This document shows, in pieces, positions 44,996 to 57,600 of a DNA stretch of 64,000 bases. This DNA is from Eucalyptus grandis (taxonomy: Eukaryota > Streptophyta > Magnoliopsida > Myrtales > Myrtaceae): positions 30,529,669-30,593,668 of the forward strand of contig NC_052614.1 in NCBI RefSeq assembly GCF_016545825.1, read 5' to 3'. The notes under the pieces are model-generated. The model did not search any database. It was given only the letters and a program-made list of their open reading frames with translations, and was not told the DNA's origin. A program made the translations under genes and the position numbers. The first letter of the stretch is position 1, and every line of letters begins with the position of its first letter.

Positions 44996-46930
44996 TTACA
45001 AGCCAAAGACATTTGTGAGCAAAAAGATGAAAACAAAGGTATGCTAATGGTAATCTGCATAGTGAATAGCCACTCTTACACGTGAAGCTATTTGTTGAAG
45101 CCACGCTCATGCATCTACCTGTTACATCCTCTTCAATTGTTTGAGCAACAAGTTCTAACGAGTTTTGTTTGAAATGTGTAGTCTAACGAATGGCACATGG
45201 GTTCTCATGCTTTTGTTCTTATTGTGGGTATTCTTGTCGCCCAATGGCTGCTAAACCTGTTGAGTTCAGACCAAGAGCTCTTCATCGAAGACCATAACAA
45301 GTGATTTGAGACCAATCTCCTCAAAGTGATTGACAAAATTACAAGCCAAAAAAAAAGAAAAAAATTGCAGACATTTGTGAGCAAGAAGATGAGAAAAGAA
45401 TCTTCATACTCTCTCAGACAGAACTTATATTGCGCAGCTAACAACCATAGTGTTTCGAGCTGCGGAAACATCAAACCCAAATGTTAGCTCAAAGTTCTCT
45501 TCTACAGATCCACTCATGTGCCTCCATTGAAAGTGAATCAAAACACTCTAAATCGCAAACTAGCACTGAAGAAGAAAATTTGGGCGAGAAAGAAAGCAAG
45601 AGCAGAGAGGGTGAGATTTAGAGTAGAGGATCGTCTCTGATTCAACTGGGAGAAACATCTAGCGAGAGAGAAAAACTAACCTTGAACCCTAATCAGATAC
45701 CAATTGTGGCTTTTATTTTTTAGATTCTATTGTCTCCCAGAATCGTTTGGATAAAAATACCCATTCTCTGGTAGCCAAAACATTCGCGTGTCAATGAAGA
45801 TTTGGCCGGCCGAGCCCAGGCCCCTTTTGAGTTTGACTACACCAGATTAAACCCTTATTTAAAATAAAGTCAACTTTGATCCTATTTTTTAGAAAATGAA
45901 TCCACTGGAGATCCCTATTCAAAATTTTCCTAAAAGTAAATCATGTTTGTAAGAACTAATTGGCCGGCCAAGTAGGACAGCGGTGCACCCCTCCCACAGC
46001 GCCCTTCGATCATCTCTCTCAGGGCTCTCGTGTCCAGTTTTCTTTTTTAAATGTTTGTTTTTTTTTTCCTTCAATTTGGGCTATTTTCTTCTTCTTTTTT
46101 AAAGTTAGGCCTTTTCTGATGTGGTGCACAATTCTCGCCATGTCATTAAATACATTAAATTTGCATTTTCCATCACTCAAATTGAATGTAGCTGGTGGGG
46201 GGTATTAATTGCACTTTTTAATAGCTTTTAGAATTTGATTGTACTTTCCTATAAATTTAGCACTTTTGATCTTATCTCCTTCTCACTTTGATACCATACA
46301 AGGGCCATGTGGTCTAACTATACAATGTCTCTTTTATTGTAGTGCAATATGTATCTCTCCTACACATAATTAGTCTTATAAACAAAAGCTACCTAATGTC
46401 CAACTTGATTTATGGATGACCAGATATGCAAGTAACAGATTGACTGCAATAGTAGGAATCGAATTTGAAATTTAACTATTTCAAACTCGGTTCTCTTTAT
46501 TTGATGTATGAGTGTAAACTCACATGTATCTCATAGACAAGAAATTCTTTTCAAATTTGCAAATCCAAGTGGTGAATTATGTGTAATGCTTCTAGAATAT
46601 ACTTGGATTGGGAGAAGGACACTAGAATGACTAAAAATTATATATGGCGCTCACTTTAGTATAACTTTTTGCCAACTCACTTAAATGTCAAGTTGGAGAA
46701 AAACGGTCACTTAAGTGCCTCCAGTAAAAAAATTTGGTTAAATTGATTACGTGGCATTAAAATTAAAATTTTCATATGACTTGACACATTTTAAAAAAGA
46801 ATCCAATCCACATAGACATCCAAAATGACATCGCACAAAGATTATTTTTTAATTGACATTAGCATTGAAGCGATCGCTTTTTTACAATGTTTGACATTGA
46901 AGTTTTCATTTTTTAATAACGACTGGCACT
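44996..46930. other. Intergenic stretch with possible gene leader
   Basis: The stretch 45590-45720 on the minus strand resembles a plant 5' leader (read as 'attagggttcaag' then CT-rich), but no coding exon follows that I can support. Around 46650-46930 are 'cacttaagtgcc'-type repeats that continue at 47940-48200 on the other side of the inserted element. Confidence 0.4.
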
Positions 46931-46933
46931 TAA

Positions 46934-47939
46934 GGCGCTGTTTGGCAACATGCCAAACAGTGATGATTCTGATTTTTGTTACCGAGAATCGGTTTGGGAC
47001 AAGAATCGCGTTTGGTAAAAATTTTGTTCAGGGAACAAATTTGTTCCCAAAATCAGTTTGGGAGTAGATTTGAGAATAAAAAAAAAGTTGATTCTGCGTC
47101 CGAGAATCAAAAAAAGAATCAACACAATAAAACTCTTCTTCTTTCCTTCCGCCATCCCACGACTGTCGCCCGCCGCCATCCGCTGCCGCTGGTCCCGGCG
47201 AGCTCGCCCCGGAGGCTCGTCGCCGGGCGAGGTCCGCGAGCTCGCCGGAGGCTCGCCCGGCCAAGGCGAGGTCCGGCAAGCTCGCCGGAGGCTCGCCCGA
47301 GCCACCGGCTAGCCTCGCCGGGGCTGGGCGAGGCTCGCGACCACCGGCCGAGCTCACCTGGCGACCGGTGGCCGGGCGGGCCTCGCCCGGCCCGGGAGGC
47401 CCGCCCGTCCACCGGCAGGCGAGGCCAAGCCTCGTCGGGGCTAGGCGAGGCCCGCCTAGCCATCGACCCAGGCTCGCCTAGCGACCGGTGGCCGGGCGGG
47501 CCTCGCCCGGCCTGGCGAGGCACGCTGTCCACCGGCGGCGCTCGGCCTCGCCGGATCTGGCGAGGCCGAGCCTCGCCCCGGCTGCCGGTGAGGCTCGGTC
47601 GACGAGGGCCGGCCTCGCCGAGGGCGGCGACGCTGGAGTGAGGTCGCCGGCCCTCGTCCGCGACCGGCCACAAGAAGAAGAAGAAAAATAGGAGAAAAAG
47701 GAAAAAAAGAAAAGAAAAAATGAAAAAGAAAAGGAAAAAGGAAAAAAAGGTAAAAAAAGAAAAGAAAAAAAGTTAAAAAGTAGAAAAAATTATTTAAAAA
47801 TAAAAAATAATAATTTGAAATAGAATCAATGAATACGTTACAAACACAATTCTATTCTAGAATAAAAAAATTTAGATGGTTACCAAACACGTTCTTTTAC
47901 TCAAAATCGTTCCGGAACAGAATCGTTGCCAAACGCGCC
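46934..47939. mobile_element. Harbinger/Tourist-type non-autonomous element with GC-rich core
   Basis: The ends are ggcgctgtttggcaac (left) and, reversed, ggcgcgtttggcaac (right). They are flanked by TAA (46931-46933) and TAA (47940-47942), the normal Harbinger target. The outer parts are AT-rich. The core (about 47150-47670) is extremely GC-rich and built of repeated gctcgccgg-like phrases, with long open frames in several frames on both strands that I read as composition artefacts. There is no transposase. The adjacent 47680-47800 is an A/G-rich low-complexity run. Confidence 0.8.
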
Positions 47940-47942
47940 TAA

Positions 47943-48235
47943 GTAATCACTTTTAACAATAATTGACATTCCAATGATCCATATGTACAATTATTGACAC
48001 TCAAGTAATCACTCGTCAACTTGTCTACGTAATGTTGTTCAAGAGTCTTATGCCGATTGGGCACACCAACAAGTCATGCAAGATTGGGAAATTAATAAAA
48101 TATGGCCACATCGGATTTTCGGTGGCCCAAATCGGAATTGGGATTTAAGTGGTTGTTCTTTTATAAAACGGCACTTAAGTGATTTGAAAGAAATTTTGGT
48201 ACTAAAGTTAGCACCGTACACAATTCTTGACACCT
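47943..48235. other. Spacer between Harbinger element and LINE
   Basis: Continuation of the repetitive host sequence seen before 46930. No gene is supported. Confidence 0.5.
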
Positions 48236-49434
48236 CTAGTATTCTTCTCCCACTCAGATCATGTGCAACTTGGTAAGGAAGAGAAAGAAGAAGTTCCAAG
48301 CCATACTTAAATTGGACATGCAAAAGACGCATGACATGGTAGAATGAGACTTCTTAAGAGCATGTATGCTGAAATGGATTATTTTGAGCAATGGGTCGAT
48401 TTAATCATGCAATGCATCTCGACTGTATCGTTTAGTGTGAAAGTAAACAGAGAACCCATGCAATATTTTCAACCCTCACATGGAATCAGACAAGGCAATC
48501 CACTATCCCCTTATCTATTCATAATTATGGCAAATGTTCTATCATGGATGTTGTATAAAGCCATAGCAGATGAAATCCTTAGAGGAATCACTCTTAACAG
48601 ATACTGCCCTACACTATCACACCTTTTATTTGCTAATGATGCTATATTTTTCAGGGATGGAATGGTCATGGAATGCCAAAGTTTGGCAGATATCTTAAAC
48701 CAATACTGTTATGCAACCGGTCAAGCCATCAATTTGAGCAAATCAAATGTTGCTTTTAGCAAAGATTGTCCCCTGAACTTAAAGAGGAATATGACTTGAG
48801 AATTACGTGTTTTGATAATAGAATCGACAAGCAAAAACCTTAGCATACCATTTATATCGGGTCAGTCAAAGAAAGATATGCTTGCATGGATATTAACAAG
48901 AGTAAACATAAAGATGGAGGGCTAGAAATAAAAAAACCTTGTCTAAAGTAGGTAAAGAAGTCTTGATCAAGAGCATTGTGCAAGCTACTCCTCAATATGC
49001 CATGTTGATATTCAAGATACCAAATTATGTTTGTATTACCATTGAAAAAAGAGTAGCCTCTTTCTGGTGGAAACAAAGTGATACAGGAAAAGGAATGCAT
49101 TGGAAGAGATGTGAAGTGATGAAAACTGGGAAAGACGAAGGAGGTCTAGGTTTTAAAGACTTGTAGATCCTTAATACAACTATATTATGAAAACAAGCTT
49201 GGAGACTATCTCAAAATCCTTCATCTCTTTGGAGTTGGGTTTTTAAAGGCATGTATTTTCCAGATAGATTTTTAGAAAGCCAAAAAAGGACATCACCCGT
49301 CTTGGGGTTGGCAAAGTATCCTAGTTGGAAGAGAAACCATTGAACTAGATGTTAAGTGGTTGGTGGGAGATGGAAAGTCCATAAAGATCTGTGAGGACAA
49401 ATGGCTAACTTCGAGACTGATTGGGGCTCTTGCA
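48236..49434 (+). pseudogene. LINE reverse transcriptase remnant, 5' part
   Basis: Plus-strand reading gives degenerate L1-type reverse transcriptase: KLDMQKTHDMVE-stop-DFL (ancestrally LDMSKAYDRVEWDFL-like), a frameshift near 48375, then WVDLIMQCISTVSFSVKVN, HGIRQGNPLSPYLFI and the catalytic region as FANDA instead of FADD-like. The RT C-terminal region is at 48939-49166 (KSIVQATPQYAM, SFWWKQSDTGKGMHW, EGGLGFKDL), followed by scattered stops and frame changes to 49430. It is a dead, old insertion. The 3' part resumes after the LTR at 58265. Confidence 0.85.
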
Positions 49435-52368
49435 TGTGACATCTTGATTTTTAGGTTCCGTTTTCAATTGAATAAGTAGGGATTTTTATCTACGCGCCTA
49501 TAGTTCTTTTCTCTGAGTTGGCTACTCACAAGATAATTAATCTATCAAGTGAAGCCATTAAGGAATTTAAACGCAATAGACTTGAGAATTCGACCAGGAA
49601 TTGATGGCTCGATTGTGCTAATTTGCAAGGGTCATTACGACACTGTCAAAATTGATCAGAGATCGGAGATATGTTGATTCGATAGAGGTATGTGATTAGT
49701 GTGTGGGTGATTCCACCTAATTGCAAAATTTCTGTCGAATGGCACTAGACTGATTTTTCCGTCATTTTTGTACCTGTGTCCGTATTTGAAATCTTGAGAT
49801 TTTCACAACAACCGAGATTCGCCAATGTGTTGAAGATGTACAATGTGGCTTGAAAATAATCGACCATCGGTCAATTGCACCCAAAATTCCTAAAAGCTAC
49901 CCGGTAGATTAGGTCGCTCTAAAATCGTGCTAGATTGAAATTAACCGCGAATTTGAACCCGATTTCAAAAATTGAAAGTTCTATCATATCACGATTCACT
50001 TTTGGACCGTCGACTCACGTTCCAAAGATTTTTTTGTAAACTGAGATTTTTGGCAAAAATTCAAAATAAGGCCATTTTTGACCGAGAAAATCAGAAGACC
50101 ATTTTTTATCATGTTTTTGGGATTCAAGTTGGTTCAGTTAATGAGGAAAATGTTACTTTGGATGATGGCACATTGGTAGTATTTATGGGGGCCAAATTGA
50201 GCTCAATTGGAGAGGAATTGAAGTGAAATTGAAAAGGGAAATGTCCGAATTCATATGCCATGGTGGTCAGCCACATTTGGATTGGGAAGCCAAGGAGTTG
50301 AAAATTGGCTGAAGATGCTAGCCAAGGTGGTAGGGCCAAGCACTCAAGCATTTTGTATATTTTGGTGGTCCCCTCCTTGACCAACAGCCCTCTTCTCCCT
50401 TCAGCAGCCACTTTCCCCATTATTGAGTGTGTTGGGAAGCTTAGAGAACCAGGAAATCTAGCCAACTCCCTCCCCCTGGCCGTCGACCACTACTAGAGCT
50501 TAGTTGCAGCCTGCCACGCACCTGCACACTAGCCGCGAGCTTGTGCCAGCTCGTCCGCCATCTACAATTGCCTTTCGGTCCAGCACCATCGTTCGCGCCT
50601 TGAGCCATTGTCCTGAGCTCCCCTAGCTGCTATTTGCCACCCTCCAAGTCGCTGGAGCTGCTGCTGGGGTTGCCATCGTTGCTCACTTGAACTGCTGCTA
50701 CCGTCCGCCGCCCATCCCTTACCATTTTAGCCCCAGCTAGCTGCTCATTCAGCCTCTTCCAACAGCAACCAGAAACCAAAAGCTTAGCTCTAGCTGAGGT
50801 CTTCGTAGCCTGTTTTCAAGCCCTTCCAATCCTCGCTTGGTGTCGCCCTCCATAGGGTTGTTTATCGCCCGTCTCCGCGTCGCCGTCGCTGTGAACTCAT
50901 CGAAATGCTAAACCAGTGAGTTTAGTTGCTAAACTCTACTTAGGGAGTTAATGCTGTTTAAGGGATGATTAGTTTAGTCTAATTAAGGTTTAGGTGGTTA
51001 GTTAGATTAGATTAGTGATTTAATTATTCAATTATGCATGTTAGGTGGTTAGATTAGATAAATTAAGGGCTAGATAAGCGGTCCTATTTATCTAGATAGG
51101 TTTGGAAATTATCCCAGCCTATTCGGGCGGTTAATAAAGCATTTCGGCCTAAGTTGCTATTTATTACATTTAAATTGAATTATTTAATTAATTTTGGTAA
51201 TTATTTAATTATTTAATATTTTCTTGAAATTATATCGGGATAGCCGGTGATCGGAATTTCGTGCTGATTGCAATGGTGTGGTTAATTCTGCAATTGAGTG
51301 TTAAATTGTGTAAATTGAGTGGTGATTGTAATTTTGAGTATTTAATTCAAAAATTGGAAATTATGGTAATTATTTAGAAATTACCGGGTGTTGGGTTTTG
51401 ATATTGAAAATGATTTTAAAGACTATATCAAATTGTGGGATTTGAAAAGGAAGAGTATCGGTTTTTTGTGTGCGAATTGACTATGTACCCATACACAACT
51501 ATTTTTCCGTGTATTTTTAATACGAAGAAAATATGCCAAGATCACTATTTTAATTGAGGCATTTGAGTGCAATGCACGGTGTCTTGGGTTGAGATTGAAT
51601 GGTTGTGTGTTGGTTAAAAGAACTCATCCCGAGCTGTTGAGCTAGATGTGCCCCTATATAGGATGCCATACCAATGGATGCCGGTAGCAGTAGAGTTTGG
51701 ACCGATGCTTATTTATGGAATGTGAGCGACGTAGTGACGTTGTCGTGCTTGATGGGACGAGACGTTGCCTGGCTACGCCAATAAACCGTCAAGTTTCAAG
51801 TAGGCCATGCCCATGTGTGGCTTTGATTAACAATTGTAACGCATGCTGAGTGAAATTGACGCGTTGGATTATAGGACAAAATTGTGTGGCACGGAATGGG
51901 ACGTGTCATGATAATTTGACCTTATAATTGGGACCCCTTGTGTTATTGAGATGAAAGTGTTGGTGTTCCAATTGTTTGAGCATAAATACTATTATGAATT
52001 GTGTTGATATGCAGGAAGGATCTGATACGGGGTAAGTCTTTGTGATTGTATGGCTGTGTGGTTAGGACGCATTAGGCGTATTTCCTTCCTAGCTAGAGTT
52101 TAGGGGGTGAACTTGCTGAGACATTGGCCTTGTTTGGTTCAGCTTTGGGGTAATGTTCTTGGGGAAATGCAAAGGCCTTTAGTCTAAAGGGGTTTAGCGA
52201 AATGCAAATACTGTTTGGTAAACTAAAATTGAAAAGATGCATTGAGATATAACTTGGGGAAAATGCTGTTTGGTAAATACATATATTTGAAAAGTCCTTT
52301 CATGTGCTAATTTTAAAATTTTGCAACTTTAATTTGTTTAAAATCAAAAACAAAAATCAATGGCCTTA

Positions 52369-52370
<2 letters not shown>

Positions 52371-52412
<42 letters not shown>
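52371..52412. repeat. (TA)n microsatellite
   Basis: About 20 TA units inside the Harbinger element, downstream of the transposase. A second (TA)n tract at about 53060-53089 sits in the transposase intron. Confidence 0.9.
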
Positions 52413-52415
<3 letters not shown>

Positions 52416-52658
52416 CAAGTTGAGAATAATATATAAGAGACATTAATAAAATTTAAAATAAAAAAATCACATCAAACTCAATTAAAAATAGAGTAATTTC
52501 ATTACAATAAACATGACAACATATGTCCCAAAAAAAGAAATAAGTTATCGTTACATATTACAAACGTCCTTAACTATTTATCAAGTCCATAGCTATTTCA
52601 TCACGTAAATGTGCCATGTTAGGGAATGCATTATCATTTGAAGCACTTGTCCCCTCAT

Positions 52659-53056
52659 TTACAACATTATGGTCGACTGAATATCCATACTTGGGATCCA
52701 AATCTGCTGTTTCAAATTTGTATTAGTTATGGCATTTTTTCTTATAAAATTGTGTAAAGCCATTGTAACTATGACAATTTGCACTTGCTTTTCATAAGGA
52801 TAACTTCGTATAGTAGTTAAAATCTTCCACTTCATTTTTAATACACCAAAGGCTCGTTCAATTTCTGAGCGAAGTGAGGAATGTGTACGGTTGAACACTT
52901 TTTGATGACCTGTAGGTGTAGGACCTTATCGAAATTTTGGCAAATGATATCTAACTTCTTTATATGACCCCAAATAATCTGTGAGATTTGGATATCCGGC
53001 ATCTACTAAATAATATTTACCTACACAAATATAATATAAATTTAATTAACATATGC

Positions 53057-53091
<35 letters not shown>

Positions 53092-53936
53092 ATGTACACA
53101 AACCATTAATTAACCAACCTGGAGGTGGATGGGGAAATTGTGCATCACGTCTTCCAATGGCATCATAGAAGACACGAGTATCATGAGCTTGTCCCTCCCA
53201 ACCGGCATTAACATAAATGAATTCCATATTAAAATTACATATGGCCCACACATTTTGAGTAGTCTTTCCTTTTCGACCAATAAAGCGAATTTGATCATAT
53301 ACCGATACCATTGCTGGGATATGTGTACCATCCATAACTCCAATGTAATCCTAAAACAAATAATGCAAATATTACATGATTTAAATTTATTTTTTTCGTT
53401 TTTATTGTACAATTATAACTTATCTTAAAATATGGATAAAATCGTCGATCTTTTCTAATCTTTTCTGGAATTTCCCGAAATTTTCGATCACTTGGTTGGA
53501 TCAAATCTTTTTCTATATTGTATACTTTATTTAAAACTAAACTAAAGTGCCTACTTATGGTTTCTCCAGAGCGTTGAAAGCGCTCTTGTACTACCCTGTT
53601 ACCTATATCATGTCCCAACATATAAAGAAACATTCCAACCATTTCTACAACATTAGTATTCCTAGATCTTTTAAGGCCATAACGTGTTATTAAGTCATGT
53701 GTTAAATTATTAAATACATCCCTATGCATTTTAAACATATTATAGCATTTTATTGGATTAGTATCTTCGGCCATCAACTCTCTCATCCATGCATGACCTG
53801 TATATGATGAGGTCATAGAAGGTTGTTTGCAAAGGTGCATTGCTTGATAAGCAATTGAAGTATTAGCAAATGAAAGCAAATCCAGGAATTCATCTTCCTC
53901 TTGTTCACGATTTCCCTTTTGGTGAGAATCATCCAT
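52659..53936 (-). pseudogene. PIF/Harbinger transposase (DDE, HARBI1-like)
   Basis: Exons on minus: 53936 to about 53425, 53350-53119, 53020-52659. Exon 1 has WMRELMAEDTNPIKCYNMFK, a MFLYMLGHDIGNRVVQERFQ region and SGETISRHFSLVLNKVYN. Exon 2 starts DYIGVMDGTHIPA (first catalytic Asp) and has NMEFIYVNAGWEGQAHDTRV (second Asp). Exon 3 has YYLVDAGYPNLTDYLG and, after a stop near 52928, HSSLRSEIERAFGVLKMKWK (catalytic Glu) and MALHNFIRKN. Lesions seen: the donor of intron 1 reads AAG|ATAAGT where GTAAGT is expected, and a TAA replaces a codon after HLPKFR. All three catalytic residues are still present. The protein would cut and integrate Harbinger DNA in the nucleus. Confidence 0.85.
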
Positions 53937-54266
53937 AATTGCCTAACGTAACAAAATAGAGTTAGAATAAGAAAAAACAATGAATAATCTTGACAATCTA
54001 TTAAGAAAAACAATAGTATCAATCAACATATATATGAAAGTCAACCGCATAAAGAGAACCTCAATTAGAAACAATTCTCACATTAAAAATATTAATATAA
54101 ATTAGGTCTATATATAATTTAAATAGAGTTCGGATATAAAAATAAAATAGCATATTCAAAAATTCAAATAAGTAACTATGACAACATCTTAATCATGATT
54201 AAGTTCTTCCATCTCAAGCTTGAGATACTTCATCCTCAGGGCATTGGAATTCAAGCTCATGAAGAC

Positions 54267-55186
54267 CTACCTATTATCTATCTTTTGCTTAAAATGTTTG
54301 ATTGCAAAAAAATACAGCTTTTCATCTTGCACAATCTCTCGTATGGCATCCAACATAGATATGAGGTCCTTGTAAGGATTAAATCCATCATGTGCTCGAG
54401 AGGTAATAGCATCAACACTCCTACTTTCAACAGCAGAACAAAGCCTGTTAATTTGGCTTCCAAGCAATTGTGCCGGGCTCAAATTCTTGTCTTTTTTTCC
54501 TTGAGTTTGCCTCATTGAAGTCTACGCTACTCTTTTATGAGCCCGAGTTTGAATTGGTTCATCAATATTTTCACTCACATGACATTCCAAATTATCATCA
54601 ATAGATCCTATGACATCATCAATGTCGGGTTGTGTGGTATCAACACTCTCATCAACACATAAACCTTGTGCAGGATTCCAAGTGATTCCTCCAGTAGCAA
54701 CAGTATCCCTAAACATTCTATCTAGCAACACTTCAAGATCAAGAGGTATGTCTTTCATCCTAAAAACCTTAACCTTAGGATTAACGTGTTATAAAAAGTA
54801 TTTGAGTAAGTTGTATATAATTGAAAATGAGAACTTAATCGAAAAATAAAAGAACAAGTGATAAACACCTGGATTTTACTCTCCCACCACTCATCACTCG
54901 TATAAATGGTTTTCTTCCTTGGATCCCATCCTAATCCCGTTTCATTATAAACCAATGTCCTCCATCTTTTCCATTCTTCCTTAAGATTATCCCACCTACT
55001 CTTCATTTGAATTTTATCGTACTTTTTGCCCATCAACTCCTCGAACTTATTAATTATGGCGGTCCATCCACCTCTCTTGTTGGTTGCAGGACGATTACCC
55101 TTATCAATTTGTTTAACACACAACTTACAATATGTTTCCACATCTTCGGCGGTCCAATATGCCTTTTCCTTTGTTGAACTTGCCAT
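54267..55186 (-). pseudogene. Harbinger Myb/SANT-like DNA-binding protein
   Basis: Exon 1 (55186-54869) encodes MASSTKEKAYWTAEDVETYC, then WTAIINKFEELMGKKYDKIQ, KSRWDNLKEEWKRWRTL, GLGWDPRKKTI and DEWWESKIQ, a Myb_DNA-bind_3 domain as in L10-interacting MYB proteins. It ends at CAG|GTGTTT. Exon 2 (about 54775-54267) encodes KDIPLDLEVLLDRMF, GGITWNPAQG and an acidic linker. A TAG at 54524-54522 interrupts the frame before the C-terminal part (GKKDKNLSPAQLLGSQINRL). This accessory protein normally helps bind the ends and import the transposase. It is divergent from cellular relatives by its position 600 bases upstream of the transposase on the same strand. Confidence 0.8.
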
Positions 55187-57600
55187 CTTCCAACAATATG
55201 AGCATGAACAAATTTGAGAGACATATAATAAAGAAAAAATTTAGCAATTGAATTAAAGCTAAATCAAGGTGAACTAGTAAAGAACAAATCAAAGTGATAT
55301 TGTATTATATATCGGCCTAAAAAACAAGAAAAAAACCAACAACATGTCTAAAAGCCAACCATTCTAGTAGATATTTCTTGAAGTTCTAAATTTGCTACAT
55401 TACTTGAGAACTAGGATCTAGGGTAAAGATCAGAATTAGCAGATATTTCTATGTCCTATGAAAGATGGAAAGGCTGACTACCATCTTCACCATTAACATT
55501 CTTCACTCAAGAATCGAATCAACAAGCAAAGTCAGAAAGCATGTTACTTGGATGAACACAAAAGTCAGAACCTAAACCTCCTATGTCATGTAGTGCATTA
55601 GTGCATATGACAATCTGTAAACTACTCTCCAAATGAATACAACACATCATTTGATATAATTATCGTTCAGCCTTGTGACGTTTGGATTCTACATTTTCCA
55701 AGAACATTTCCAGCATAAAGAAAATGGGGAAAAAAAATGCTCCAGCCAATAGGACATCCCCTTGAGCCAAGACCTCAGTCTTATGTAGAAAAGAGGAAAA
55801 CATGAAAAACAAGTATATCCACTCTATCTTTCCATAAATACTAAATTCCCAAGGACTCTCGAAGGGAGAAAATCTACACCCTATAAAAGATGGAAAGGCC
55901 GGCTTTCATCTTAGCCATTATCAACATTCTTCATTTGAGAATTGACTCATCAAACAAGGCCAGCCATGGATAATAGATGATATTAGGTGTAAAAGAGCAG
56001 CCAGTCAATTCTCCTCTTCATCTTTTTACAAGGAACTTAGGTGAATCTGCATACATAATATAATTAAATTGTCAAAACAAAAATTTGATTCTTTTTATGG
56101 CATTCACCTTGGCTCTTGTTTCTCACTTAACAAAAGCCACCTAGCATAGTATGCTATTAGCTACTTGGGGTGAAATCTAAATGCAGTGCATAGCATTCCA
56201 TGACCAACAACTAAATTGCAAGCTAAAATTCTAACAGCGCTACAGCACACCACGCTTTACACAAAATGTTCCAGAAAATATTGAATTTCTAGAGTTATCA
56301 AATACTAGCATATCAACTGAGAAATGATGCTATTACATAAACCTTTTCTTCCATGAATAGCTTTCTCCGTAATAAGAAAGCAAACTGAGAAATGATCCAA
56401 AATAACACACATAAGAATTCACAAACCCATAAAACTTTGGTGACACCTAAACCCACACACATTAATAGCATCTACTTCTATTATAACCATCTTCTTATGC
56501 TACATAATTGCTAATATAACAAGAGCTACTGGCCTACATACCCTGCTGGTTAAATCCCATATTGAAACTTAACCAAGACTAAACCATCTGACGAGAAAAC
56601 ATTACAGTGAAAGCTACCTCACATCCATGTTGCCCCTCAACCTAATAACATGCTACAATCTCTCGCCAAATCAAATAAGATATTCAATTACTCACACAAA
56701 TTTCCATAAAAATTGCAACATGAATAAAGAAAATCTAACTTGGACAGAAGCGAGCGCGAGTGCGAGCGTGACAGGAGAGCTTGAGGGCAGCGAGCGTGAA
56801 GGAGTGACGCGAGATAAAGAACTCAAACCCTTGCCAATCGTGAGGGAATGATACTTCAAGCACGAAAGGAGGAGTCAATCAAGGTAAGATAAAGGCGAGG
56901 GACTTCCATACATCCGAACAGAACCAAGGAAATCTTACCTGGAGAGGCGAGTGAACGTGAGGGTCAGGCACAAACCAATCGTGAGGTAGAGAGAGTCGTG
57001 AGAGCGTAAAAAGAGTACAACTTGCGGCCCTTGCGAGTAATCTCGTGCGGAATTTTTAGCGGCGACTGCAAAATCGGACAAACGAGCGATGGAATTGAAG
57101 CTTCCGAGCTTACTCAATTGTCTTGCTATGAGCGTGAGAGCAGAATGGTGGGAGGCGATCTTTGAGGTTGGGATGGCTGATCTCCGATGGACATCGGAGA
57201 GTAGATCGCGAAGGAGACGGAGGGACGACGGAGAGAGGTGTGAGGCTACAGAAAGCGTGAGGATCTCGGATGGACATGGGAGAGCAGCTCGCAAAGGAGA
57301 AGGTGAAGGACGACAGAGAGAGAGAGGCGTGAGAGTGCAGAGGAGGCGTGAGGCTGCGTGAGGCAACGGTAAGGAAGAAGAGGCTTAGGGTTTTCTTATT
57401 AGAAAAGGGCAAAAGCAGATTTTGGTTAATAAATGAGAACAAAATGGGCAACTAACAAATTTTCATTAAACAAAAGAAGTTGCATCTTGAAAATGCTACT
57501 TTGAGAATGCACCTCTAGCCCTCCATTCCCCTAAAGGCCTTTGAAGTCCTTTGGAGATGCAATTGCATCTCCCCAAAGTCCTTAAAAAAATGAACCAAAC
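55187..57600. other. Non-coding 5' half of the Harbinger element
   Basis: About 2.4 kb without a supported exon. Purine-rich and GC-richer sequence at 56740-57360 may be the element promoter; open frames there are composition-driven. Two phrases recur inside it (a 'ctatgaaagatggaaaggc'-like phrase at 55456 and 55884, followed by 'catctt.rccatta'). Confidence 0.5.

Noticed and set aside
46976..47673. Long open frames (up to 221 codons) on both strands
   Set aside because: They lie in the GC-rich core of a Harbinger-type element, are open in several frames at once and consist of Arg/Ala/Pro/Gly repeats. Composition explains them.
49972..50465. Open frames inside the solo LTR
   Set aside because: LTRs do not normally encode proteins. 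The frames are short, overlap on both strands and have no domain.
56935..57451. 143- and 113-codon minus-strand frames
   Set aside because: Ser/Leu/Pro-rich frames in the CT-rich promoter side of the Harbinger element. I see no homology to its two known proteins.
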